Source of the DNA: an uncultured Neokomagataea sp.
Lineage (GTDB): Bacteria > Pseudomonadota > Alphaproteobacteria > Acetobacterales > Acetobacteraceae
Assembly (NCBI RefSeq): GCF_946476835.1
Contig: NZ_CAMKWA010000002.1
Span: 186,001-250,000 of the forward strand
Reading direction: 5' to 3'
Length of the DNA: 64,000 bases
Shown here piece by piece: positions 30,585 through 40,654 of the stretch. Position 1 is the stretch's first letter. The number at the start of each line of letters is the position of its first letter. The notes under the pieces are model-generated. The model was not told where the DNA came from. It was given only the letters and a program-made list of their open reading frames with translations, and made no database searches. A program made the position numbers and the translations under genes.

Positions 30585-31283
30585 TTAATGCAGCGCCTGA
30601 CGCACCGCTGCGGTGACAAATCCTGAAACCCCAGACGCTAAAATCTGCACACCAATCGCCAGCAAGATCAAAGCCGCCAAACGGCTCACAATACGCGCAC
30701 CTGTCACACCTAAGAACGACACAACGCGCTCAGCATAAGAATACAAAACTGCAATCAATAGCGCCATTGCCGTTGCCGCCACAGAAATACCAATGAGATA
30801 ATGCATCTCAGGCATGGCATCCGGCCGCGATGTACTCAGCGCAATCGCAACGGAAATACTCCCCGGCCCCACCGTAAAAGGCATCGCCAATGGGAAAAAA
30901 GCGTGTTCCTGCAAATCCAACGCTGACGCCGTCCGTCCGCCTTGCAAGGCCTGGCGTTCTTTGCGTTCTTCATTCACTTTAGGCTGCTGCAACATCACCC
31001 ACGCACGCGCTACAACGACCAAACCGCCCGTTACACGTAGAGCATCCATGCTGATACCAAAAAAGTGGAGGATCCAGCGCCCTCCCCATAATGATACCAA
31101 CAAAATAATAAGCGAGTTGAGGGCAACCGAGCGGGCTAAAACCAGCACATCCCGCCGCTCTCGGCCTTCTGTCGCCTGCGCGAAGATCATAGACGCCCCA
31201 AAAGGGTTAATGATCGAAAACAACGCAGGAAATGCAATGAGCCAAGCTGTTACGGCATCTGCAAAACTAGAAGACAAAGTCAC
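30585..31283 (-). CDS. marC: MarC/UPF0056 family membrane protein
   Basis: FPALFSIINPFGASMIFAQ, AMPFTVGPGSISVAIAL. Confidence 0.9.
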   Translation of the reverse strand: MTLSSSFADAVTAWLIAFPALFSIINPFGASMIFAQATEGRERRDVLVLARSVALNSLIILLVSLWGGRWILHFFGISMDALRVTGGLVVVARAWVMLQQPKVNEERKERQALQGGRTASALDLQEHAFFPLAMPFTVGPGSISVAIALSTSRPDAMPEMHYLIGISVAATAMALLIAVLYSYAERVVSFLGVTGARIVSRLAALILLAIGVQILASGVSGFVTAAVRQALH

Positions 31284-33388
31284 GATTGAACCGCGCGCGC
31301 AAAATCATCCGACCGAGCGGCTCGACGGCGTGCCAAACGCTCTTCTCCCATAAGAAAAGCTTTAACACGGCGGTAGTCCTCAGTAAGGCAACATATAGCA
31401 CCGCGTTCACCCGCGGGGCAAACCGTCAAACCCAAATCATTATAAACAGCCATCAAAGACGGACCGACCTGCACAAAGGCCAAGTGCTTGCCTTCTTGCA
31501 GCGCAAAATCCCGCAAGCGCCAGATGGCGGCAATCGCATTCCGCTCTGCACCAGCAGGGTCCCCCAAACCAATAATAAATTGACCTGCGCGCAAGAAAGG
31601 AATGGCTGCTTTCCCCGCTTCATCCAATAATAAACCATTAGGACGACGCGGCGTGAACTCCTGCAAGGCACGTGGCAAATTCCGATAAAGAGCCTCGTTA
31701 TCTTGCGTCCAGTCTTCGAAACGTATCCGCGCACGGCGCATCCCAACCCGCAGTGCCACCAAGCCGCACACCGCAGACAGTGCCAGAAACCAACGCCCAA
31801 CAGCCGTATGGGCGTCATAAATCATGGCACGCCACCAGATTGGCCCCAAATGACGCTCCATCGCCACCCATGCGACCCCCACAAGACCCAACACCCACAA
31901 TGTGACCGGCGCGAGCATAAAAGGCGTCAATGGCGCAGAGAGCAAATGAGCTCGTCGGTAATAACAATTTCGGAACGGCAGCAGCAGAACCAACGCCATA
32001 ATTGGCCCCAGCACAGCCAATACAGGCGCACCACGTAGCAGCAACAGCACAATAGAGGCCAACAAAACGCCTGTGGACACTTTCCACGCCAAGGCCACAC
32101 GTTGCTGCAGCCCCAAAGCCAACCCTACAAGTGCAACACCCATCACCGTTAACGACAGGCCCGACAATTGGACGATAGCCGCCCAAAACACCCCGTGCAA
32201 CGGCGGCAGCCGCGCCCATAAGGTATAAACAACCAACACGACACCAATGGTCGCTTGCACCCCAGAAGCAACCGCTACCGAGAAATCGGCCTCAGATTCC
32301 AAGAGCACCTGACTAGGCCGCATCCGTTGGCGAATTTGCCCTGCTGAAACAAGCGCTTGCTCACCCCGCAAGAACAACTCATGCCCGGCAAACATCAAAC
32401 CTGCCATCACGAGCGGAATGATGTAGTAAAATAATCGGAACACCAAAATGGCGCCCATAATCTCTGCAACGGGCAAATAAGGCCGCAGCGCAAAAATCAT
32501 CGCACCATCAAAAACGCCCAAACCACCCGGTACATTCGCCATCAGCCCCGCTGTGTACGAGGCGATATAAATGGCCAAAAATGTCCCAAAGCCAAAATGA
32601 GCTTGCGGCGGAAGATGTGGCAAAACCGCATACGCTATCAGCGCAGTCGCGGCCATATCCGCAGCACTCACAACAATCTGAGAAAAGGCAATGCGCGTAC
32701 GCGGCACTTCAATCACATGTCCGCGGATAGTCACGGCCCGGCCCAAACGGGACAACACCAAATACACGCCCAAAACCAACCAGCACCCCACACCAATAGC
32801 CTGCAAAACAGGCGTAGGCATATGAATAAAGGAGGGCACAGCATGCGGCTCAAGTAAGAAAATTGAGCCAATCAGCGCGCATGTACCAAGCAAATACGTC
32901 GCTGAACAAAAACCTATAATCTGTGCAATCTGTCCCGGCGCGACACCCCAACTCCGATAAAGCCGAAAGCGCACAGCCGCCCCAGAAATCGCGGCACAAC
33001 CTAAATTATGGGACAGAACATAAGAACAAAAGGCAGCAAAAGCTGACCGCCGATAAGACACATCAGCCCGCACATGCACGCAGGCCAAATAATCGTAAAA
33101 TGATAAAACAAAATACGACAGAAACGTCGCAGCGGCCCCTGCCACAAGGGCATGGTGCGGTATTCCCGCAAGGCTATGGCCAATATCCTTCAGCGATAAG
33201 TGCTTTAACTCACGCCAAATGACCGTCACGGCCGCGATAAGCAGCACCACACCAACCAATGCCGGAGCCCGCGCCAAAAGGCGCCGCCACCGAGGGGGAG
33301 CAACACATTCCTCCCCCTCACACGCCAAGTCCGGTTCCTCTGGTGCTGCCGGCGTCACCGACCACTCCTCGTCAGCGGACTTGCTCAT
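31280..33388 (-). CDS. MprF-like protein: flippase domain plus only an N-terminal part of the DUF2156 transferase domain
   Basis: YVLSHNLGCAAISGAAVRFRLY, NVPGGLGVFDGAMI, then LRAGQFIIGLGDPAG...VGPSLMAVYNDLGLTVCPAGE; ends about 60 aa later. Confidence 0.85.
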   Translation of the reverse strand: MSKSADEEWSVTPAAPEEPDLACEGEECVAPPRWRRLLARAPALVGVVLLIAAVTVIWRELKHLSLKDIGHSLAGIPHHALVAGAAATFLSYFVLSFYDYLACVHVRADVSYRRSAFAAFCSYVLSHNLGCAAISGAAVRFRLYRSWGVAPGQIAQIIGFCSATYLLGTCALIGSIFLLEPHAVPSFIHMPTPVLQAIGVGCWLVLGVYLVLSRLGRAVTIRGHVIEVPRTRIAFSQIVVSAADMAATALIAYAVLPHLPPQAHFGFGTFLAIYIASYTAGLMANVPGGLGVFDGAMIFALRPYLPVAEIMGAILVFRLFYYIIPLVMAGLMFAGHELFLRGEQALVSAGQIRQRMRPSQVLLESEADFSVAVASGVQATIGVVLVVYTLWARLPPLHGVFWAAIVQLSGLSLTVMGVALVGLALGLQQRVALAWKVSTGVLLASIVLLLLRGAPVLAVLGPIMALVLLLPFRNCYYRRAHLLSAPLTPFMLAPVTLWVLGLVGVAWVAMERHLGPIWWRAMIYDAHTAVGRWFLALSAVCGLVALRVGMRRARIRFEDWTQDNEALYRNLPRALQEFTPRRPNGLLLDEAGKAAIPFLRAGQFIIGLGDPAGAERNAIAAIWRLRDFALQEGKHLAFVQVGPSLMAVYNDLGLTVCPAGERGAICCLTEDYRRVKAFLMGEERLARRRAARSDDFARAVQS

Positions 33389-33393
33389 AGGCC

Positions 33394-35013
33394 TTAACCC
33401 TGCTCACCCTCGCTGGACGGACGCGCCAGCGCAGTACGGATCAACTCAACCGTTTCTTTTAAGCCGAACAAAGAGGCGAAAATACCAAAACGTGGCCCTT
33501 CGCTCTGGCCCAAAAGCACCTCGTAAAGGCAGCCAAACCACGACCGCAACTCAGATTTTTCGAAGTAGCGCTTACCCACTTCAAAGACGACATCTTGCAC
33601 GGCTACTGGCAGAGTAGAAACGTCCAGCTTGTCCAGTTCTACGGCCAAGTCTTCAAGGCCACGACGCTCACGGTCCGTCGGTTCACGATACGTCTTATTC
33701 GGTGACACTTGTTCAGTGAAATACGTTAACGCACAGCCAACCAACCGATCCACATAAGGATGTGTCTCAGGCGACAAGGTCGGATCATAACGGCGCAGGA
33801 ACTTCCACAACGTCTCCGTATCACGCGCATTCGCCACATTCGCGAGGTTCAACAGCGCCGTGTAGGAGACGGGGCTAGTATCTTCCGGGCGAATAGTCCC
33901 ACCATGAATGGACCAAACCGGGTTCGCCTTGAGGTCATCGCCCTCTTGCTGCCCTGCCTTACCCACTAAGGTCAGATAATCATCTGTCGCACGCGGAATC
34001 ACATCAAAGAACAGACGCTTCGCACGGGTCGGCTGTTGGAACATATACTGTGCCAAGCTTTCCGGCGTACCGTAACGCAGCCACTCCTCAACGGACAAAC
34101 CATTGCCCTTAGACTTACTAATCTTCTGCCCTTGCGCATCCAAGAACAGTTCATAAGTCAAACCCGCTGGCGGCTCTTTACCCAAAATACGGCAAATTTT
34201 GGAGGACAGACGCACACTGTCGATCAAATCCTTACCAGACATTTCGTAATCAACGCCCAGCGCATACCAGCGCATAGCCCAGTCCGCTTTCCACTGCATC
34301 TTGGCCTGACCACCAAGCACAGAGGTCTCAAAACGCTTACCGTTTTCATCGTCCCACACCACAGTCCCCGCATCCGGGTCGACCTTAATGATGGGCACTT
34401 GCATGACCTGACCCGTTTCCGGGTGGATCGGTAAAACAGGAGAGTACGTCGCCCGGCGGTCTGGGCCTAGGGTTGGGATAATAGTTGCAACGACTTCATC
34501 ATGCACTTCCAGCATACGACGCAGCGCCGCATCGAAGGTGCCATTCGTGTAGTAATCTGTGGCAGACGCAAATTCGTATTGGAAACCAAAGCTGTCGAGG
34601 AACTGGCGCAAACGCGCATTATTATGCGCGGCAAAACTATCATACTCGCCAAATGGGTCCGGAATCCGCGTCAACGGCAAACCAAGATGCTTCGCCAACA
34701 TCTCTTGCTGCGGCACATTGGTTGGTACCTTACGCAAGGCATCCATATCATCCGAGAATGCCAAAAGACGCGTCGAACGACCTGTCAGCGCTTCATAGGC
34801 CTTACGCACCCACGTCGTACGGGCGACTTCGCCAAACGTACCAATATGCGGCAGACCAGAGGGGCCATAGCCCGTCTCCAGCAATGCAGGTTTATCCGCA
34901 TCACGTTTGCCAACATGCTCGGCAATCTTGCGGGCCTCCTCAAAAGGCCATGCTTTCGGGAGCGGCGCGGACGCAGCGGGGCGGGGGGTTGTAGAAGAGT
35001 TCTGCTTTTCCAT
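33394..35013 (-). CDS. lysS: Class I lysyl-tRNA synthetase
   Basis: GYGPSGLPHIGTFGEVARTTWVRKAYEAL (HIGH-like), QKISKSKGNGLSVEEW (KMSKS-like). Confidence 0.95.
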   Translation of the reverse strand: MEKQNSSTTPRPAASAPLPKAWPFEEARKIAEHVGKRDADKPALLETGYGPSGLPHIGTFGEVARTTWVRKAYEALTGRSTRLLAFSDDMDALRKVPTNVPQQEMLAKHLGLPLTRIPDPFGEYDSFAAHNNARLRQFLDSFGFQYEFASATDYYTNGTFDAALRRMLEVHDEVVATIIPTLGPDRRATYSPVLPIHPETGQVMQVPIIKVDPDAGTVVWDDENGKRFETSVLGGQAKMQWKADWAMRWYALGVDYEMSGKDLIDSVRLSSKICRILGKEPPAGLTYELFLDAQGQKISKSKGNGLSVEEWLRYGTPESLAQYMFQQPTRAKRLFFDVIPRATDDYLTLVGKAGQQEGDDLKANPVWSIHGGTIRPEDTSPVSYTALLNLANVANARDTETLWKFLRRYDPTLSPETHPYVDRLVGCALTYFTEQVSPNKTYREPTDRERRGLEDLAVELDKLDVSTLPVAVQDVVFEVGKRYFEKSELRSWFGCLYEVLLGQSEGPRFGIFASLFGLKETVELIRTALARPSSEGEQG

Positions 35014-35191
35014 GATTACCCCAAAAGGTAGGCAGCCACGTTTCTCCGGTCAAGCAATACGCAGAGTAACACAGCATTTAGTTCCCTTTCTAAGGTATCA
35101 AAACGCGTCATTTTTCTCAAATCGTACCATTTTCACGATCCGTTCTGCTTTTCCCTCGCAGTGTTCTGCCCCTCAGGGTAAACTCCCAACA

Positions 35192-38134
35192 ATGTCCACG
35201 CCCGTCTCCCATACTCCCCCCGCTCATCTCTCACCGTTCGATGCCCCTGCCCTCATCGCACGGCGTGGCCATTCTTCATTGCTCACCCCAGATGGAGAAC
35301 TCCTCTCCCTCACCGTTACCGAGACGCGCGCCCACCTCCTCAGTCTCTCACCACCACTGCTCATCCACGGCCCTAGCGCCATGCGCGCCCTCGGCCTCCC
35401 CCCCCACGCACAGCCCGTCCCGTGGTTTGACCTGCTTGAATTATTTCTATTCGTGCACCCCGCACGCACCGTCGCCCCAACACCACGCGGCATGGCCCTA
35501 GCGTTAAAGATTGAGCCCCCCGCCACCATTGGGGCCGACTTCTTACCGCGCCTGTGCGAAATCTTACTCGACCAACTCCACGCAAAAGCCCAAACACAAG
35601 AAGGCCACACATTACGCGCCCTCCTTGCCCCCCTCACACGCTCAGGCTGGGTCTGGAGCCATGAAGTCAGCCATGTTCTGGGCGCCGCCAATCATGCTTC
35701 CGGCAACCCTCATGACGCGATTCGTATTTGGCGCCGCCTCCCCAAATGGGAAGATGAAGCCCAACGCCCTCCACCAAGCGCACACCCTGTTGATCCTCTC
35801 GCCGCGCGTGAACGCCTCCGCGATATCTTAGGCACTCACGCCGAAATCCGGCCCGGACAAGCCGATTTTTCCTCCGTTGCCACCGCCGCCTTTGAACCCC
35901 GTGAGGCTGTTGGCACACCTAATGTCGTACTTGCTGAAGCAGGAACAGGCACCGGAAAAACCCTCGGCTATATTGCCCCTGCCAGCCTCTGGGCCGAACG
36001 AAATGACGGCGCTGTCTGGCTCAGCACTTATACCCGGCACCTTCAAAAGCAGTTGGAAAAAGAACTCCACCGCCTCTACCCGGACAAAGCCACACGCCGA
36101 AACAAAGTCGTGGTGCGTAAAGGGCGCGAAAACTACCTCTGCCTACTGAATATGGAGGATATGCTCAACGCCACCACCGCACGTGCTGCCTCTTCCCCCG
36201 ATGGTGGTAAAAACCTTCTTCCCCTTGCCCTCATCGCCCGTTGGGCTGAAGCCAGCCAAGACGGAGACCTCATGGGCGGAGACCTACCCGGATGGTTCGG
36301 GGAAGTCTTCGGGCAAGGCATCCTGCACAGCATCGCAGACCGGCGCGGTGAGTGCATCCATGCCTCCTGCCCGCATTACCAAACCTGCTTTGTCGAGCAT
36401 GGCATTCGCCGCGCAAAACACGCAGACCTCGTTGTCGCCAATCACGCCCTTATCATGGCACAGGCCTCATGGAACGCCGCCACCCCCGAAGGCATCCCCG
36501 ATGAAGACAATACGCCATCACGTTATGTCTTCGACGAAGGGCATCACGTTCCAGATGCCGCTGATAGTGCGTTTTCAACCGTGCTTTGCGGCCTTGAAGC
36601 CGCCGAACTCCGCCGCTGGCTCCTCGGCGCTGAAGGCAGCCGCTCCCGCGCGCGGGGATTACTGCGCCGTATTGAAGATTTATTAGAACGCGTCCCCACC
36701 CTTGATGGCCCCGTGCACGCTGTTCTCGCGGCCGCACACGCCCTGCCCGCACCAGGCTGGAGCGAACGCCTCAACCCTTCCAGCGCAAACGAGCCTGCCG
36801 CTGATCCCGAACAAGATGATCTTCTCAGCGGCATCCTACCCGCCACCCCGCATGAGAATAATCCATCTGAAGCGTTCCTCCGCGCCCTCAACGCACAACT
36901 CCGCAACCGCCGCCAAACACAAGAACGCGTCAATACCCCTTACCCGCCCTCAGAATGTGACCTGTTCCCCGCAGAACCCGGCATTCTCGACACCGCTCAA
37001 ACCCTCTCCGCCGCGCTACACACCCTCAAACGCCCACTCCAACATCTCAGCAATCAACTCGCCGCCCAACTCGATGATGACCCTGAAATGGATTCCGGCA
37101 CGCGCCAACGCATTGAAGCGATGATCCGCAGCCTCTACCGCCGCGCCACACTGCGCGTCAGCGGATGGATCGGCATGCTCGATGCCGTCTGCCACCCACC
37201 AGAACCCAACACACACGCCCCCCAATATGTGGACTTCATCCGCACCGAACCCTTGCCGCGCAACCGCTCCGGCGGCGGCACACATGATGTCGGGCTACAC
37301 AGGCATTGGTTAGACCCGACCATTCCTTTTGCCTCAGCCATACAAACAGCCGCACACGGTCTGCTCCTCACCTCCGCAACACTCCGCGATCAAAGCGGCA
37401 CGGCCTTTGATCAAAACGGCACACGTGACTGGCAAGCAGCAGAGCTGCGCCTTGGGGCCACGCATTTCATCAAGCCCCCCATTCGTGCCTCCGTGCTCAG
37501 CCCGTTTGATTACGCGAACCAAACCCGCGCCTATGTCGTGACAGATGTCTCAACCGAACCCGCATCTCTCGCATGGGCTTTCCAAGCCCTGTTCGAAGCC
37601 TCAGGCGGCGGCGCGCTTGGTCTTTTCACCGCGATTAAACGCCTGCGTGATGTCCACCAGCGCATTCATGAACGCCTCGAAGAGCAAGGAATCCCACTCT
37701 ACGCACAACATGTAGATGCGATGGATAACGCCACATTGGTGGATATTTTCCGCACGGAAATCCATTCCTGCCTGCTCGGTACCGATGCCATGCGCGATGG
37801 TGTGGATGTTCCCGGTGAAGCACTTCGCATGGTCGTATTCGAGAAAACCCCGTGGCCTCGCCCCGATATTCTCCACCGCGAACGCCGCCGTGTTTTGGCC
37901 GATGGCCACCCTAGTGATTACGATGACCGCCTCACCCGCATGAAACTCCGCCAAGCCTTCGGTCGCTTAATACGACATGGCACAGATCGCGGCGTCTTCG
38001 TGATCTTAGATCGACGCATGCCATCACGCCTTTTAACGGCTTTTCCCGCAGGTGTGACCGTGCATCGCCTGAGCCTTGCCGATACATTGACTGATATTCA
38101 GACATTTTTCAGCCCGTCGCCCAACGCTTCTTAA
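35192..38134 (+). CDS. DinG/XPD-like Fe-S ATP-dependent DNA helicase (track ORF begins 34907)
   Basis: EAGTGTGKTLGYIAPA, RGECIHASCPHYQTC Fe-S cysteines, FDEGHHVPDAA box, LRQAFGRLIRHGTDRG. Confidence 0.92.
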   Translation: MSTPVSHTPPAHLSPFDAPALIARRGHSSLLTPDGELLSLTVTETRAHLLSLSPPLLIHGPSAMRALGLPPHAQPVPWFDLLELFLFVHPARTVAPTPRGMALALKIEPPATIGADFLPRLCEILLDQLHAKAQTQEGHTLRALLAPLTRSGWVWSHEVSHVLGAANHASGNPHDAIRIWRRLPKWEDEAQRPPPSAHPVDPLAARERLRDILGTHAEIRPGQADFSSVATAAFEPREAVGTPNVVLAEAGTGTGKTLGYIAPASLWAERNDGAVWLSTYTRHLQKQLEKELHRLYPDKATRRNKVVVRKGRENYLCLLNMEDMLNATTARAASSPDGGKNLLPLALIARWAEASQDGDLMGGDLPGWFGEVFGQGILHSIADRRGECIHASCPHYQTCFVEHGIRRAKHADLVVANHALIMAQASWNAATPEGIPDEDNTPSRYVFDEGHHVPDAADSAFSTVLCGLEAAELRRWLLGAEGSRSRARGLLRRIEDLLERVPTLDGPVHAVLAAAHALPAPGWSERLNPSSANEPAADPEQDDLLSGILPATPHENNPSEAFLRALNAQLRNRRQTQERVNTPYPPSECDLFPAEPGILDTAQTLSAALHTLKRPLQHLSNQLAAQLDDDPEMDSGTRQRIEAMIRSLYRRATLRVSGWIGMLDAVCHPPEPNTHAPQYVDFIRTEPLPRNRSGGGTHDVGLHRHWLDPTIPFASAIQTAAHGLLLTSATLRDQSGTAFDQNGTRDWQAAELRLGATHFIKPPIRASVLSPFDYANQTRAYVVTDVSTEPASLAWAFQALFEASGGGALGLFTAIKRLRDVHQRIHERLEEQGIPLYAQHVDAMDNATLVDIFRTEIHSCLLGTDAMRDGVDVPGEALRMVVFEKTPWPRPDILHRERRRVLADGHPSDYDDRLTRMKLRQAFGRLIRHGTDRGVFVILDRRMPSRLLTAFPAGVTVHRLSLADTLTDIQTFFSPSPNAS

Positions 38135-38151
38135 CGCAGGACACAACACCA

Positions 38152-40482
38152 ATGCCGCTCCCTCGACAATACACCCTCTTCCCTCGGCGCGTATTACCGT
38201 TGTGCCTTTTCGTCATCATCACGCTCTGCGCATCCATTTCCAACTTGAAGGCAGCCTCAAACCTTACCATTGTCGGGCAAGACTGGCGCAATATCTCAAC
38301 GTCCATCCTTCATGACCTGGATGACGGCGCACATGACCTGCAAAGTATCAATAACAGCCTCAACCAAACCAGCGCCAACCCCGACAACACCACCTTAGAT
38401 ACGCTGATCCACCAAGCGCAAACCACACAACAAACCATGCGCGGCACGATTGACCAGCTTCAATCCTTTGATGACATTACCCAGTCCTATCTCAAGATCC
38501 TCGGCCCTAAAGCCGCAGACCATGAAGACAGCGCGATCACATCCCAGCGCGCCGCCCTCCTCAACAACGCCCAAGCCGTGCAAACATCCCTAATGCGCGC
38601 CAAGCTGTACGCACTCCAAGCCCAACAGCTCATCGCCACACTGAACGCGCGCCGTATGCGCCTACACCATGCCACCTTGTGGGAGCCTGTTCCATCTCCC
38701 CTCAACCCCCATTTTTGGGCGAACCTCGCATCTGAAAATGCTGAAAATCACGGCTCTTTCCATAAAGGCGGTACATTAGAATATTGGGGAACACTGCTTG
38801 GCAGCCTTCTCGCTACATTTATCATCACCCCGCTCATTATCCCCGCCATCCTGCGTATTGCTTTACGCAAACCAGCCATCTCAGAAGACGAAGAAACCCC
38901 AACGATTGGAACATCCCTCCGTGGTGGCATTTTCGTAACCTTCCTCGGTGGTCTCATCGGCGCTATCGTAGCAGGCCTCCTCTGGGCCATAATTATTGCC
39001 CTGCTGCCAAGTGGCCCCGCACTAGATGGTAATATCTTCGCTCTGACACTTGCACAGACATTACCTTTCTGCGGCTTTATTATCGGCACAGGCCACGCCC
39101 TCACCGGGCGTCATAGCCCACTCGCGCAACACCACCCGGACCTCGCCTCACTCCTACGCAAGGTCGATGGTGCACTCGCCGTCGCAATCATAACGCTCAA
39201 CATCCTGCGCACAGCCCTTGAACAAGATGTCTTTGGGCCAACACTACTCATTGTCCTCGAAATTCTGTTTGTATTGAGCGTCAACATCACCGCGATCCTG
39301 ATCTTCCGTAAACTCCGCTCAATCGAGGGCACAAACAGCTTCGCACCATCCTTACTCGGCCTTATGGTGCTCACCTTTATCCTCAGCAGTGCGGCCATTC
39401 TTCTGCGCCATACACCAACCGCATTTTTCCTCATCGGCTGGCTGCTCACACTTGGCACTGCCCTCCTCACCACCGGACTACTCGCTCTCTTCTGGCGACA
39501 TGCGCTCGAGCAACTGTTAGACCCAGAAGGCCGCATTGGCCGACATCTCAGCGGGCTTGGCTTACCAGAACGACGCCTCCAGCAACTCACCGTTCTCCTC
39601 TCCGGGCTCGGCAATCTTTTTCTCTTTTTTGTCCTCGTCTCCACCGCACAAACCAGCGGCAGCGCAAACCCCGGCGATGTCGGTGAACGCCTGCGCCTCC
39701 TCTTTGTCGGCAATACGATTGGCGGGGTGCATGTCTCCCTCGGCACAATCCTCACCATCATCCTCATTTTCTTCGCGGCCTCTTACCTGATCCAGCAAGT
39801 CCGCCAATGGATCCGAGATCGCTTCCTTCCCACAACACGCCTCGATATCGGCGCACGCAACTCAATCACCTCCATTTTTACCTATTGCTCATGGATTTTA
39901 GTGGGGCTGTTTGAACTCAGCCTAGCCGGCCTGTCTGTCCAAAACCTAACATGGGTGGTCAGCGCCCTCTCAGTCGGTATCGGTTTTGGCCTTCAATCCA
40001 TCGTCCAAAACTTCGTCTCCGGCATTATTCTGCTCGCAGAGCGCCCGGTACGCATTGGTGACGTGGTTGAGATTTCCGGCAATCGTGGCGATGTCAAACG
40101 CATCAGCATTCGTGCCACAGAACTCAACCTCAGCGACGGCTCAACGGTGATCGTTCCGAACTCACAATTCATCACGTCCAGCGTGAAAAACGCCACTTTC
40201 TCCGGCGCCACCAGCGCCTTGTCCATGACCTTCAACGTCCCAACATCCTGTGACCTTGATGCCGTGCGCGCAAAACTCATCGAGATTGCTGCTGAGCGTG
40301 ACGAAGTCTTGGCAGACCCCGCCCCAACGGTCCGCATCAATGCGTTGGGCGATGCCGCCGTCACCATGGTCATGACCGTCCGCCTCAGCACCCCTAAAGA
40401 TGCCAGCAAGGTTCAAGATGCCGTGCTGTTCGGTATCTTCCGCCGCTTCCGTGAGGAATATGTTAAACTGACAACGGTCTAA
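38152..40482 (+). CDS. DUF3772-type MscS family mechanosensitive channel
   Basis: Signal peptide, many TMs, SVGIGFGLQSIVQNFVSGIILLAERPVRIGDVVEISGNRGDVKRI. Confidence 0.93.
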   Translation: MPLPRQYTLFPRRVLPLCLFVIITLCASISNLKAASNLTIVGQDWRNISTSILHDLDDGAHDLQSINNSLNQTSANPDNTTLDTLIHQAQTTQQTMRGTIDQLQSFDDITQSYLKILGPKAADHEDSAITSQRAALLNNAQAVQTSLMRAKLYALQAQQLIATLNARRMRLHHATLWEPVPSPLNPHFWANLASENAENHGSFHKGGTLEYWGTLLGSLLATFIITPLIIPAILRIALRKPAISEDEETPTIGTSLRGGIFVTFLGGLIGAIVAGLLWAIIIALLPSGPALDGNIFALTLAQTLPFCGFIIGTGHALTGRHSPLAQHHPDLASLLRKVDGALAVAIITLNILRTALEQDVFGPTLLIVLEILFVLSVNITAILIFRKLRSIEGTNSFAPSLLGLMVLTFILSSAAILLRHTPTAFFLIGWLLTLGTALLTTGLLALFWRHALEQLLDPEGRIGRHLSGLGLPERRLQQLTVLLSGLGNLFLFFVLVSTAQTSGSANPGDVGERLRLLFVGNTIGGVHVSLGTILTIILIFFAASYLIQQVRQWIRDRFLPTTRLDIGARNSITSIFTYCSWILVGLFELSLAGLSVQNLTWVVSALSVGIGFGLQSIVQNFVSGIILLAERPVRIGDVVEISGNRGDVKRISIRATELNLSDGSTVIVPNSQFITSSVKNATFSGATSALSMTFNVPTSCDLDAVRAKLIEIAAERDEVLADPAPTVRINALGDAAVTMVMTVRLSTPKDASKVQDAVLFGIFRRFREEYVKLTTV

Positions 40483-40486
40483 GAAT

Positions 40487-40516
40487 GTTTTATTGCTGTT
40501 TAAACAGCAATAAAAC
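40487..40516. terminator. 30-bp perfect palindrome between convergent genes
   Basis: GTTTTATTGCTGTTTAAACAGCAATAAAAC equals its own reverse complement. Confidence 0.7.
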
Positions 40517-40654
40517 TATGAGAAACTACAATGAGAGGCTCTTTTAAACACGCTTCTCATTGTAAATGACCGTCCAAAAACATCACAATCACAGAGCTCC
40601 AACCACGTTTTTCTACACTTGATTTATCGAAGCGCCTCATTAGCTATCAAATTT

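Noticed and set aside
39111-39767. 218-aa minus-strand ORF inside the MscS gene
   Set aside because: Arg/Ser-rich shadow ORF opposite conserved channel motifs
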